Shown here one piece after another: positions 1 to 8,695 of a stretch of 29,393 nucleotides of DNA (the stretch's first letter is position 1; each line of letters starts with the position of its first letter). The position numbers were made by a program, and so were the translations under genes. The notes under the pieces were generated by a model. The model had not been told where the DNA came from. It did no database searches and was given only the letters and a program-made list of their open reading frames with translations. Source of the stretch: Myxococcales bacterium (GTDB lineage: Bacteria > Myxococcota_A > Bradymonadia > REDH01); the NCBI GenBank assembly GCA_020633625.1, contig JACKDJ010000041.1:1-29393 (forward strand), written 5' to 3'.

Positions 1-2
1 GG

Positions 3-1637
3 GTCGGCGCGCTGGTGGGCGACGGCTCGACCGGGCGACTCGCCGTCTACTACGCGATCACCACATCGCCGCCGCCGACCGGCCACCGCGCGTGGCGCAC
101 CGGCGAGTCCGCCGACCTGGAGGGCGACGAGCCGCTGTCGGCGCGCGACCTGATCGCCGCCCTCGAGTACCCCGACGACGTCGACGAGATCGAGGTTCGC
201 GTCGCGCTCTCGCTGATCGACGTGGGCTCGGCCGCGGCGTCGCTCGCCGAGGTCGAGACCGCGTCGTATGACGACCTGCGCGCGATGGCCGACGACGCCT
301 GGAACCGGGTGCTGAACCGCGTGCGTGTGCGCGGGGGCGACGACGAGCGAAAGACGCGGTTCTACACGTCGCTCTACCACGCGGCGATGCAGCCGGCCGA
401 TGGTACGGAGCTGGGCGGGCGCTTCGCGAGCGCGTGGGGCGGCGAGGTCGAGGTGTTCGACGCCCCGGGCCGGTATCTCAGCGACGACTGGTGCATGTGG
501 GACACCTATCGCACGAGCGTCCCGCTGCGCACGCTCATCGAGCCCGAGGTCGCACGCGACCAGGCGTGGTCGCTGCTCCACGCCTACCGACAGGGCGGGT
601 GGCTTCCAAAGTGCCCCTGGTTTGCGGCTGGCTACTCGCGGGTGATGACGGGCAACCCGCAGGTGTCTGCGCTGGCGGAGATCGCCGAGATCGACCCCGA
701 AGGCGTCGATCTTCCGCTGCTGCTCGAGGCGGTCGCACACACGTCGACCGCCGACTCCAACCCGTTCCCGTCGGGGCTGTGCGGCTACCTCGGGCTCGGC
801 ACCCTCCCGGAGTACATCGCCAACGGGTTCGTCTCGCACGAGTGCGACCCGACGCAGTCGGCGTCGCTGACGCTTGAGTTCGCGTTCGCGGATTGGGCTG
901 CCGCGCGCCTGGAGCAAACAGCCGAAGCGGCCGGGGTGCAGTCCGGTTGGAGTTGGGACCCGGCTGACCGCTCTGCCTCGTGGCGTCGTCACTGGGACGG
1001 GTCTGTTGGGTTCATGCGCGGCGTGAACGCAGACGGGAGCTGGGTCGAGCCGTTCGACCCGACCTCGACGGCAGACACCAACGACTTCGTCGAGGCGTCC
1101 GCGTGGGTGTTCTCGTTCTTCGTTCCGCACGACATCCCTGGCCTCATCGAGCTGATGGGCGGCCGTGAGGCGTTCATCGCGCGACTCGACGAGTTCTTCG
1201 ATCGGGGATACTTCGATCCAACCAATCAGCCGAGCTTTCACATACCGTATTTGTATTCTCACGCGGGTGACTGGGCGGGCACGGCGCGGCGGGTCGAGGA
1301 GACGCTCGCGCGCCACTACGGCGTCGGCAGGAACGGGCTCCCGGGCAACGACGACGCGGGCTCGACGTCGGCGTGGCTCGTCCTGTCGGAGCTCGGGATC
1401 TACCCGGTCGCGGCCGGCGGCGCCGAGTATACGCTCGGGGTGCCGGGCTTCGACCGCGCCGAAGTAGACGTGAGTCGCGCCGACGAGGCGCCGGGGACGC
1501 GGTGGCTGGTAATCGAGCGGGCGGACGTTCCGACGGACGAGCTCGCGGGTCGCTGGTCTCTGGACGGCGCGGAGCTCGCCGGACCGACGCTGCCGGCGGC
1601 GCGGCTGCTGAGCGGCGGGCTGCTAGCGGTGGAGTAG
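3..1637 (+). CDS. GH92 family glycosidase (alpha-mannosidase-like), 5' truncated
   Basis: The reading frame is open to the left edge, so the N-terminus lies outside the window; a GTG at 15 is in frame but is probably not the true start. The visible 540 or so residues match the catalytic (alpha/alpha)6 part of GH92 enzymes, which are usually about 750 residues long and are Ca-dependent exo-alpha-mannosidases. Seen motifs are WDTYRT near visible residue 163, NPFPSGLCGYLGLG, HIPYLYSHAGDW and the family hallmark GNDDAGSTSAW, followed by LGIYPVAAGG. GH92 enzymes normally act outside the cytoplasm on mannosyl glycans; the signal peptide would lie in the missing part. The gene stops 186 bp before thrS and shows no functional link to it. 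Family assignment is firm; substrate specificity is not predictable. Confidence 0.88.
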   Translation, partial: VGALVGDGSTGRLAVYYAITTSPPPTGHRAWRTGESADLEGDEPLSARDLIAALEYPDDVDEIEVRVALSLIDVGSAAASLAEVETASYDDLRAMADDAWNRVLNRVRVRGGDDERKTRFYTSLYHAAMQPADGTELGGRFASAWGGEVEVFDAPGRYLSDDWCMWDTYRTSVPLRTLIEPEVARDQAWSLLHAYRQGGWLPKCPWFAAGYSRVMTGNPQVSALAEIAEIDPEGVDLPLLLEAVAHTSTADSNPFPSGLCGYLGLGTLPEYIANGFVSHECDPTQSASLTLEFAFADWAAARLEQTAEAAGVQSGWSWDPADRSASWRRHWDGSVGFMRGVNADGSWVEPFDPTSTADTNDFVEASAWVFSFFVPHDIPGLIELMGGREAFIARLDEFFDRGYFDPTNQPSFHIPYLYSHAGDWAGTARRVEETLARHYGVGRNGLPGNDDAGSTSAWLVLSELGIYPVAAGGAEYTLGVPGFDRAEVDVSRADEAPGTRWLVIERADVPTDELAGRWSLDGAELAGPTLPAARLLSGGLLAVE

Positions 1638-1823
1638 GGTCGTCGCGGGACGACCGTCGACGCACCGCGGCCGCCGCGCCGTCGTGGGGAGGCGTCGCGA
1701 CGTCGCTCGGCATCCGGACTTGCGCGGCCCGATCGGAAGGTGTAGCCGCTCCGTCTGCTCGGGCGGTCCGAGCTCCGTTCGGCCAGTCGGTAGGGCCGAG
1801 GCGACATACAGAGAGAGGCAGAG

Positions 1824-3656
1824 ATGAGCGAGATGGGAGAAGAGAAGTCGGAGCTCTCGAACGCGGAGCGCCTGTGGCGCATCCGCCACTCGGCGTCGCA
1901 CGTGCTTGCGACGGCGGTGCTCGAGGTGTTCCCCGAGGCGAAGCTGGCGATCGGTCCGCCGATCGAGAACGGCTTCTACTACGACTTCGACCTGCCCCGC
2001 GCGCTGACGCCAGACGACCTCGAAGACATCGAGGCTCGGATGGCGAAGCACGTGAAGGCGAACGACGCGTTCGAGACCTGGACCTCGTCCGTCGACGAGG
2101 CGATCGCGTACTTCGAGCAGCGTGACCAGCCGTACAAGATCGAGCTGATCCGCGACCTGGCGGCGGCGGGCGAGACGGAGGTTCGGTTCTACAAGAACGG
2201 GCCGTTCGTGGACCTGTGCGCGGGGCCGCACGCGCCGCGGACCGGCGCGTGCAAGGCGTTCAAGCTGCTCAAGGTCGCCGGCGCGTACTGGCGAGGCGAC
2301 TCTGACCGGCCGATGCTGCAGCGCGTCTACGGGACCGCCTGGAAGAACAAGACCGACCTGGCGGCGCACCTCGAGCTGCTCGAAGAGGCGAAGAAGCGCG
2401 ACCACCGCAAGCTGGCGCGCGAGCTCGACCTGTTCAGCTTCCAGAAGATCTCGCCCGGCGCGGTGTTCTGGCACCCGAAGGGCTGGACCATCTACTCGGA
2501 GCTCAAGCGCATGTCGCTCGAGCTGCACAAGGCGAACGGCTACGTCGAGATCTGCAATCCGCTGATCTACAGCAAGTCGCTCTTCGAGACCTCCGGGCAC
2601 TGGGACCACTACAACGAGCACATGTTCAAGCTCGAGTCAGAGGGCGAGACCTTCTGCGTCAAGCCGATGAACTGTCCCGACACGATGATGTTCTACAAGC
2701 GGCGCAAGCACTCGTACCGCGAGCTGCCGCTGCGCGTGGCAGAGTTCCAGACGCTGCACCGCAACGAGCTGTCGGGGGCGCTGAACGGTGTGTTCCGCGT
2801 GCGTCAGTTCACTCAAGACGACAGCCACATCTTCTGCACCGAGGAGCAAATCGAGCAGGAGATCGGGAACGTCGTCTCGATGATCGACCACGTGTACGGG
2901 CTGTTCGACCTCACCTACCAGGTGAAGCTCTCGACCCGCCCTGCCGACTTCATGGGCGAGCCGGCGCTGTGGGATCGTGCGGAGGCGGCGCTCGCGAGCG
3001 CTTTGACCGCGCACGGGCTCGAGTACCGAGTCAACGAGGGCGACGGCGCGTTCTACGGACCGAAGATCGACTTCGACGTGCTCGACTCGCTCGGCCGCAA
3101 GTGGCAGTGCGCGACCATCCAGCTCGACTTCCAGCTCCCGCGCCGCTTCGAGCTCGCCTACACCGCAGCCGACAACGAGGCGAAGACCCCGATCGTCGTC
3201 CACCGCGCCCTGTTCGGCAGCCTGGAGCGGTTCATCGGCATCCTCGTCGAGCACGTGGCCGGTGCGTTCCCGACCTGGCTGGCGCCGGTGCAGGCGATCT
3301 TCCTGCCGATCAACGACGCGTGCGCGGCGGCGTGTCACGACGCCGCTCGCGTCCTGCTCGACGCCGGGTTGCGCGTCGAGGTCGACGACCGGTCCGAGAA
3401 GCTCGGCTACAAGATCCGCGAGGCGGAGCTGGCCAAGGTTCCACACATGCTGGTCGTCGGAGCAAAGGAGCTCGAGGCGGGGACCTTCGCGCTGCGTACG
3501 TACCAGGGCGGCGACCAGGGGAGCGTGACCCTCGACGAGCTCCGGGCGCTGCTACTGAAGAAGGTCGAGACCCGCGAGTTCGACGTCACGCTGAAGAAGA
3601 TCGAGTGGTCGACCGAGGACGACGACGAGCAGGTCGAGCACGGCTCCGCCTACTGA
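1824..3656 (+). CDS. thrS: Threonine--tRNA ligase lacking the TGS domain
   Basis: This class II synthetase charges tRNA-Thr and edits mischarged Ser-tRNA. The editing domain begins almost at the N-terminus with HSASH (H22, H26) and contains C132-A-G-P-H136. The catalytic core has motif 1 (FWHPKGW, about 215-221), the zinc ligand C284 in PMNCP, motif 2 (FRVRQFTQDD, 324-333) with H335, and motif 3 (VVHRALFGS). An anticodon-binding domain fills the C-terminus. At 610 aa it is short for the family (E. coli about 642) because the roughly 60-residue TGS domain is absent. The same frame upstream is closed by a TAG at 1743-1745, so a longer start cannot restore it. The chosen ATG follows a purine-rich AGAGAGG. 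The gene stands alone, without infC, rpmI or rplT nearby. Confidence 0.97.
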   Translation: MSEMGEEKSELSNAERLWRIRHSASHVLATAVLEVFPEAKLAIGPPIENGFYYDFDLPRALTPDDLEDIEARMAKHVKANDAFETWTSSVDEAIAYFEQRDQPYKIELIRDLAAAGETEVRFYKNGPFVDLCAGPHAPRTGACKAFKLLKVAGAYWRGDSDRPMLQRVYGTAWKNKTDLAAHLELLEEAKKRDHRKLARELDLFSFQKISPGAVFWHPKGWTIYSELKRMSLELHKANGYVEICNPLIYSKSLFETSGHWDHYNEHMFKLESEGETFCVKPMNCPDTMMFYKRRKHSYRELPLRVAEFQTLHRNELSGALNGVFRVRQFTQDDSHIFCTEEQIEQEIGNVVSMIDHVYGLFDLTYQVKLSTRPADFMGEPALWDRAEAALASALTAHGLEYRVNEGDGAFYGPKIDFDVLDSLGRKWQCATIQLDFQLPRRFELAYTAADNEAKTPIVVHRALFGSLERFIGILVEHVAGAFPTWLAPVQAIFLPINDACAAACHDAARVLLDAGLRVEVDDRSEKLGYKIREAELAKVPHMLVVGAKELEAGTFALRTYQGGDQGSVTLDELRALLLKKVETREFDVTLKKIEWSTEDDDEQVEHGSAY

Positions 3657-3682
3657 CGCGGAGGCGCGCGGCTAGACCGACC

Positions 3683-3715
3683 GTGTGACCGGCGTGCGCT
3701 GCGCGCCGGTCACAC
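3683..3715. terminator. Perfect 12-bp hairpin between convergent genes
   Basis: GTGTGACCGGCG at 3683-3694 pairs perfectly with CGCCGGTCACAC at 3704-3715 around a 9-nt loop. It sits between the stop of thrS and the stop of the minus-strand pentapeptide gene, so it can act as a bidirectional terminator. There is no T tract on either side, which makes intrinsic termination less certain. Confidence 0.55.
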
Positions 3716-3719
3716 ACCG

Positions 3720-4325
3720 TCACCCGATGCGCGTGCGCCGACCCGAGAGCGCCGTAAATCCCTTCGGGAGCGGCGTCGTGTTTGCCGTACACGCGGCGAG
3801 CTCCATCTCACTCGTGTCGAATCCCTCGACGGTCGCGTCTCGGATGACGACGCCGTTGAGGGTCGCCTCGGCGCCGCGGACGTCCTGCAGCAGGCCGCCG
3901 GTGACGGTCACGGACTCCATCGTGACCTCGTCGAGGACGACACCGACGACGCGGCAGTCGTGGAGCTCGACACCGGTCCACTCGGTCGACGCAAGCTGCG
4001 CGCCAGTGAGATCGACGCGCCGCAGAACGCAGCCCTCGAACGAGGCGCCCTCGAGGTTCGTCTCGACGAGCGAGCAGTCGATGAGGGTAGACCCGTGCAG
4101 ATAGGCGCCGGAGAGGTCGGCCTCGTCGAGTCGAACCGACGTGAGCACACAGTCCTCGAGCTCGAGGTTGCTCAGGTCGAGCTGACGGAGGTCGAATCCT
4201 CCGGTGGTGACGCCTGCGAACGTGGCGCCGGAGAGCTCGACGGAGCCTGCGGCGAGCGCCTTGTGGGCTGCGTCGACGTCGCCGGCCTTGAACGCTCGGA
4301 CAAAGTTCTTGGTGTCGTCAGACAT
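3720..4325 (-). CDS. Pentapeptide-repeat protein
   Basis: The 201-aa protein has tandem A(D/N)LXX-type repeats over about residues 30-180, for example LDLSNLELEDC, EADLSGAYLHG and TNLEGASFEGC. These predict a right-handed quadrilateral beta-helix. The first 25 or so residues are a short helix-like cap (NFVRAFKAGDVDAAHKAL) resembling an ankyrin/TPR-like lead. No signal peptide or membrane segment is seen, so it is probably cytoplasmic. It begins 15 bp downstream of der on the same strand and is likely the last gene of an era-der operon. Pentapeptide proteins can mimic DNA or act as scaffolds; nothing here fixes the role. Confidence 0.85.
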   Translation of the reverse strand: MSDDTKNFVRAFKAGDVDAAHKALAAGSVELSGATFAGVTTGGFDLRQLDLSNLELEDCVLTSVRLDEADLSGAYLHGSTLIDCSLVETNLEGASFEGCVLRRVDLTGAQLASTEWTGVELHDCRVVGVVLDEVTMESVTVTGGLLQDVRGAEATLNGVVIRDATVEGFDTSEMELAACTANTTPLPKGFTALSGRRTRIG

Positions 4326-4340
4326 GGTCGCTCTTGGCGG

Positions 4341-5774
4341 TCAGGTGTGTGCGGCGTCTTCGCGCTTTCCGCGAGCGCGGAAGAAGACCTTCACGGGTAC
4401 GCCCTCGAAGCCGTAGGCGTCGCGGAGGGCGTTTACGAGGTAGCGCTGGTAGGAGAAGTGGACGGCGTCGGGCTGATTGACGACGAACATGAACGTCGGC
4501 GGTCGCGTGGCGACCTGGGAGACGTAGTAGATCTTCAGGCGCTGGCCGGTCGTGCTCTTGGGCGGGTTGCGCTTCAGCGTCGCCTCGACCCAGCGGTTGA
4601 GCTCGCCCGTCCCGATGCGACGCGTGAACTGCGCGAAGACGGCGTCGACGGCGGGGAGGATCCGGTGCGCGCGCTGGCCGGTGAGCGCGGAGATCGTGAT
4701 GACGGGGGCGTTCGGGTGGAACTTGAACTCCTCGCGGACCTGCTTGATGACCTCGTCGGCGGTGCGGTGGTCCTTCTCGACGATGTCCCACTTGTTGAGG
4801 AGGATGACGAGCCCCCTCCCCTTGTCTGCGACGAGCCCGGCGAGGCGCTGGTCCTGTCCGGAGATCGGCTCGGTCGCGTCGAGGACGTAGAGAACGACGT
4901 CTGCGCGATCGACGGCCTTGAACGCCTGGACGACGCTGTACTTCTCGACCGTCATCGAGATCGACCGCTTTCGGCGCACGCCGGCGGTGTCGATGAAGAG
5001 GTAGCGTCGCCCTTCGAACTCGACGTGTGTGTTGATCGCGTCGCGGGTGGTGCCCGGGATGTCGGAGGTGAGCAGGCGGTCTTCGCCGAGCATGCGGTTG
5101 ATCAGGCTCGACTTTCCGGCGTTTGGCTTGCCGACGACCGCCACGCGAACGCGGTCCTCTTCGACGACGCGATCGCCGCCCTCACGGAAGCCCTCCGTGA
5201 CGGCGTCCATCAGGTCTGCGTAGTTGCGCCCGTGCTCGGCAGACAGCGCAAACAAGTGTTCTGCGCCGAGCGCGTAGAACTCCGGCACGTTTGCTTCGTG
5301 TCGGTCGCCGTCGATCTTGTTCACGACCGTGAACACCGGCTTCCGCGTCTCGCGGAGCATGTGCGCGATCTCGGCGTCCGCAGGGACGAGTCCGGACATC
5401 CCGTCGACGAGAAACAGGATGACGTCGGCCTCCTCGATCGCGAGTCTGGCCTGCTCGCGCATCTGCCGCAGAAGCTCGTCGCGGCTCTCGGGCTCAAATC
5501 CGCCCGTGTCGACGACCTGGTAGCGGCGACGGCCCCAGCGGCCGTCGCCGTATTGCCGGTCGCGTGTGACGCCGGGCATGTCTTCGACGATCGCGAACTG
5601 CGTGCCTGTCATGCGGTTGAACAGGCGCGACTTCCCGACGTTCGGGCGGCCGACGATCGCGATCAGCGGTGCGCCGCCGTCGTCGGTCGGGTCCAGGTCG
5701 GCGGGGGCATCGGCCGCGTCGGCCGCGTCATCGTCGGACGCGTCGTCGTCCCAGGTGTCTTCTTCTTCGCTCAC
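4341..5774 (-). CDS. der: Ribosome-assembly GTPase Der (EngA)
   Basis: Der acts in 50S ribosomal subunit maturation and has two tandem GTPase domains. Domain 1 has GRPNVGKS (42-49), DTGG (89-92) and NKID; domain 2 has GKPNAGKS, DTAG and NKWD. A C-terminal KH-like domain follows (SQVATRPPTFMFVV region). The frame extends upstream to 5828, but the GTG at 5774 is preferred: it gives GTGA, overlapping the TGA stop of era, and the longer form would overlap era by 58 nt with a basic stretch unlike the family. An Asp-rich N-terminal extension of about 35 residues precedes the first P-loop and looks disordered. Length is 477 aa. Confidence 0.96.
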   Translation of the reverse strand: MSEEEDTWDDDASDDDAADAADAPADLDPTDDGGAPLIAIVGRPNVGKSRLFNRMTGTQFAIVEDMPGVTRDRQYGDGRWGRRRYQVVDTGGFEPESRDELLRQMREQARLAIEEADVILFLVDGMSGLVPADAEIAHMLRETRKPVFTVVNKIDGDRHEANVPEFYALGAEHLFALSAEHGRNYADLMDAVTEGFREGGDRVVEEDRVRVAVVGKPNAGKSSLINRMLGEDRLLTSDIPGTTRDAINTHVEFEGRRYLFIDTAGVRRKRSISMTVEKYSVVQAFKAVDRADVVLYVLDATEPISGQDQRLAGLVADKGRGLVILLNKWDIVEKDHRTADEVIKQVREEFKFHPNAPVITISALTGQRAHRILPAVDAVFAQFTRRIGTGELNRWVEATLKRNPPKSTTGQRLKIYYVSQVATRPPTFMFVVNQPDAVHFSYQRYLVNALRDAYGFEGVPVKVFFRARGKREDAAHT

Positions 5775-6712
5775 AGCTCGTCCTCGCCGTAGCCGAAGCG
5801 CGTCAACCCTGCGTCGGTGTCGCTCCACCCGGACTCGACGTGGACGCGCGTGCGCAGGTCGACCTTCTTGGCGAAGAACGCCTCGAGTTCCTTCCGCGCG
5901 GCGGTGCCGATGTCACGCAGCTTCGCGCCGCCTTTGCCGATCAGGATTCCCTTCTGCGACTCGCGCTCGACGTGGATGGTCGCGTGGACGTGCAGGATCC
6001 CGTCGGCTCCGTCGATGAAGTCCTCGATCTCGACGGCGACGCTGTAGGGGACCTCCGCCGACGTCTGCTGAAGCACCTGCTCTCGGATCCACTCGGCCGC
6101 GATGAACCGCTCGGCGCGGTCGGTCACCATGTCTTCAGGGAACAGGGCCTCACCGGGCTCGAGCTGGTCGAACACGGCGTCCACGAACCCGTCGACGGCG
6201 ACTCCGCGCAGCGCCGACACCGGAACGATCGCGGCGAAGCGCTGCAGCTCGCCCAGGCGCGCGAGGAGCGGTAGCAGGTCCGAGCGGCGAGCGAGCTTGT
6301 CGATCTTGTTCAGCACCAGCACCACGGGCGGCCCCTCGGGCAGGCGCTCGAGGATCGTTGCGTCGTCGCCCCAGATCACCGGGCGGTCGGGTCCGCCGAG
6401 GGACGGCGCGTCGACGACCCACGCGATCGCGTCGGTCTCGCCGGCCGCGGCGAACGCCGCGTCGACCATCGCCTTGTTCAGTCGCGAGCGCGCCGCGTGG
6501 ATGCCGGGCGTGTCGACGAAGACGATCTGTCCGACGCCCTCGATGGTGTGGATGCCGAGGATCCGGTTGCGCGTCGTCTGCGGCTTCGATGTCGCGATCG
6601 ACAGCTTCATGCCGAGCACGGCGTTGAGGAGCGTCGACTTCCCGACGTTGGGGCGGCCGACGATCGCGACGGTGCCGGACTTGAAATGATCGCTAGGCTG
6701 CACGAAGAACAC
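5771..6712 (-). CDS. era: GTPase Era
   Basis: Era binds 16S rRNA near its 3' end and is needed for 30S maturation. The 313-aa protein has the expected length and order: a GTPase domain with GRPNVGKS (19-26), DTPGIH and NKIDK, then a KH RNA-binding domain with the loop GILIGKGGAKLRDIG near the C-terminus. The start is a GTG at 6712, giving about 13 residues before the first beta strand. The stop codon overlaps the der start, so the two ribosome-assembly GTPases are translationally coupled. The promoter must lie in the short region shared with the divergent lipoprotein gene. Confidence 0.97.
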   Translation of the reverse strand: MFFVQPSDHFKSGTVAIVGRPNVGKSTLLNAVLGMKLSIATSKPQTTRNRILGIHTIEGVGQIVFVDTPGIHAARSRLNKAMVDAAFAAAGETDAIAWVVDAPSLGGPDRPVIWGDDATILERLPEGPPVVLVLNKIDKLARRSDLLPLLARLGELQRFAAIVPVSALRGVAVDGFVDAVFDQLEPGEALFPEDMVTDRAERFIAAEWIREQVLQQTSAEVPYSVAVEIEDFIDGADGILHVHATIHVERESQKGILIGKGGAKLRDIGTAARKELEAFFAKKVDLRTRVHVESGWSDTDAGLTRFGYGEDEL

Positions 6713-6724
6713 CGATGACGACTG

Positions 6725-6740
6725 CGCAGCGGCCGCTGCG
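6725..6740. promoter_or_regulatory. 16-bp perfect palindrome in the era/lipoprotein divergent region
   Basis: CGCAGCGGCCGCTGCG is a perfect palindrome lying 12 bp upstream of the era start and 9 bp upstream of a TATAAC hexamer at 6750-6755 that could be the -10 of the plus-strand lipoprotein operon. Position and symmetry suit a dimeric repressor site, but high GC makes chance palindromes more likely. Confidence 0.3.
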
Positions 6741-6794
6741 ACGCGGGCCTATAACAAGGTGCCCGCCGCGTTACCACAGGAAGAGTACCCCTCG

Positions 6795-7211
6795 ATGCCG
6801 TCCCATCGGCACATGGCGGCGGGAACCGCGACGCGACCGATGCCGAATTCTCGGCTCGGCGTCGTCGTCCTCGCGGCGCTCGCGGTCTTCGCGACGAGCG
6901 CGTGCGAGCTGCAGTCGCCCGAAGAGACGACCCTCTTCGAGCACGCGGAGCTCAGCTACGCCCGCGGCGACTACGACGGCGCGAGTCAGCTCTTTCGCGA
7001 GTTTCTGGAGCTGCACCCGCACAGCCCCCTGGCGGACACCGCCCAGCACCGCCTCGACATCATCGACCGCGAGCTCGACGCGATCATGGGGCGCCGCGGT
7101 TCCCCGGCGCCGATCTACGTCCACCCATTCGCTCCCCACGCGGTGACTCGCCAGGAGCCGGAGGCGTTCGCGCCGGTCGCGGCGCCCGAGATCCCGACGC
7201 TCGGGGAATGA
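6795..7211 (+). CDS. Small TPR-like lipoprotein, first gene of an ABC-transporter operon
   Basis: The ATG at 6795 is preferred over the GTG at 6759 because AGGAAGAG sits about 8 nt upstream. A hydrophobic segment (LGVVVLAALAVFATSAC) ends in a Cys at residue 37 of this 138-aa form. That suggests a type II signal peptide, though Thr at -3 is not ideal; the ATG at 6840 would give a more typical 21-residue signal. After the Cys comes one TPR/YfiO-like helical hairpin (HAELSYARGDYDGASQLF, then FLELHP), then a Pro-rich tail. It is probably anchored in the envelope. The stop overlaps the next gene as ATGA. Specific function is not known. Confidence 0.7.
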   Translation: MPSHRHMAAGTATRPMPNSRLGVVVLAALAVFATSACELQSPEETTLFEHAELSYARGDYDGASQLFREFLELHPHSPLADTAQHRLDIIDRELDAIMGRRGSPAPIYVHPFAPHAVTRQEPEAFAPVAAPEIPTLGE

Positions 7212-8695
7212 CGCCGGCAGCGGGGCGGGCCCCGTCGTTCTCACAGACGCGCGCCGCGCTCGTCATCGCAGCCCGGGGGCGTGCCGCGGCCACCTCGACC
7301 ACACCGGCGCGGGTGCGGGTGTCGGTGGCGGTGCTCGCGGGCATCGCGCTCGGCCAGGCGCTGCTCCCCGGCGCGCTCGGCCCCACTCGCAGCGGCGCCG
7401 TCACACACTGGGGCGGGTGGCCTCTCGAGACGGCGCTCGTCGCGTCGCTGCTCGCGGCGTCGGTGAGCACGTTTCGCGTCCTGGACCTGCTGTTTCGCGC
7501 GCCCGACGCGCGGGCGCTGGCTGGTCTTCCCCTGCACCCGGTGGCGGCGGCGGTGGACCGGCTCCACGCGGGGCTCCGCGAGGGGGCGCTGGCGTTCGCG
7601 ATGGCCGCCAGCCTGCTCCTTCCAGCGCTCAGGGTCGCGACGCGCGGCATCGAGCGCGGGGGCGTCGTGGCTGGCCTCGCGCTGGTCGCGCTCGCCGCCG
7701 TCCTCGTCCCGACCATCGCTTTCGCGGGCCAGCTCCTCGCGTTGACGTCGACGCTGCAGGATAGGACCGGCCGCGCCAGCCGCGGGGTCACCGCGACGCC
7801 CAGCCACTCCGTCCTCCAGCTCGCGCCGGGCCTGGCGTTTGCTGCGTCGGCCGCCGCGCTCCTGCTCGCGAAGCTCGGGCTCGAGGAGCCGCTGCGGTCG
7901 CTCGCCACCGAAGCGCACGCCGAGTGGACTCGTGCGGCGTCACTCGCCGTCGGCCTGCCGGTCGCGGCGACGGCCGCCGCGCTGGTGGCCGCGCTTCGAG
8001 CGTGCTCCAAACGGTGGGACGAGATCGGGGCGTCGGTGCGCGAGGCGGATCTGCTGCCGCTCGCCTCTCCCGCCGATGTCGCCGCCTGGCCGGGCCCCGA
8101 CAGCATCGCGCGCCGCCTCCCTCCACAGGCGCAGCCGCTGTATACCGCCCTCCGCGTTCAGCTCGAGCGCGCGTCGCCGACGCTCACCGCCGCGACGTGG
8201 ATCGTCGCCGGGCTGTCGGCGCTGGCGCTCGCCGGGGGCAGCGCCCGGATCGCGCCAGACGCCGTCGGTGCGCTCGGCGCCGCGTGGATCCTCGTCGCGG
8301 TTGCGCCGCTGCGTCGCGCGTCGCGGCTCCCGGGCTACTCATTGTTTGGTGCGGCTGCGCTGCTGGACAGCGACGGAGCGCAGGTCGCACGCCGCGCTGC
8401 GGCCGCGAGGGAGCTCATCCGTCACGCAGCGCCTCTTCTGCTCGGCAGCCTCGCCGCGGGGTCGCAGGCGGGTAACGCGGCGGTGTCGATCCTCGCGGCT
8501 GTCACAGGGAGCGTCGTCGCGCTCTCCCGAACTGGTTCCGAGCGAGCGGTCGTGCTGACGGGCGCGGCGGCGACCGCCTGCGCGGTCGGGGTGGCGCAGG
8601 CCGGTCCGGCGGTCGCTGCCGCGGCGGCCGCGGGCCTCATGCTGGCCGGAGCGTCGGCGCTCTATCAACTGGTCAACGGGCGAGAGAAGAGATGA
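7208..8695 (+). CDS. Polytopic membrane protein, probable ABC exporter permease
   Basis: The ATG at 7208 overlaps the TGA of the lipoprotein gene. The frame is open further upstream, but that part translates to Arg/Pro-rich nonsense across the preceding gene. The 495-aa product has about ten hydrophobic segments, roughly at 37-57, 73-92, 128-143, 152-182, 202-222, 243-263, 328-345, 352-368, 408-440 and 447-487. A long polar loop lies at about 265-325. No family signature is recognised. The next gene encodes a stand-alone ABC ATPase that starts inside this gene's stop codon, so it is most simply read as the membrane subunit of an ABC-2-like exporter. The substrate is unknown. Confidence 0.65.
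   Translation: MTPAAGRAPSFSQTRAALVIAARGRAAATSTTPARVRVSVAVLAGIALGQALLPGALGPTRSGAVTHWGGWPLETALVASLLAASVSTFRVLDLLFRAPDARALAGLPLHPVAAAVDRLHAGLREGALAFAMAASLLLPALRVATRGIERGGVVAGLALVALAAVLVPTIAFAGQLLALTSTLQDRTGRASRGVTATPSHSVLQLAPGLAFAASAAALLLAKLGLEEPLRSLATEAHAEWTRAASLAVGLPVAATAAALVAALRACSKRWDEIGASVREADLLPLASPADVAAWPGPDSIARRLPPQAQPLYTALRVQLERASPTLTAATWIVAGLSALALAGGSARIAPDAVGALGAAWILVAVAPLRRASRLPGYSLFGAAALLDSDGAQVARRAAAARELIRHAAPLLLGSLAAGSQAGNAAVSILAAVTGSVVALSRTGSERAVVLTGAAATACAVGVAQAGPAVAAAAAAGLMLAGASALYQLVNGREKR

Noticed and set aside
3960..5792. 610-codon plus-strand open frame opposite der
   Set aside because: It lies antisense to der and the pentapeptide gene, has no recognisable domain, and is explained by high-GC codon structure.
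6902..7207. Upstream extension of the exporter membrane protein
   Set aside because: It overlaps the lipoprotein gene in a different frame and encodes Arg/Pro-rich sequence; the ATGA-overlap start at 7208 is far better.
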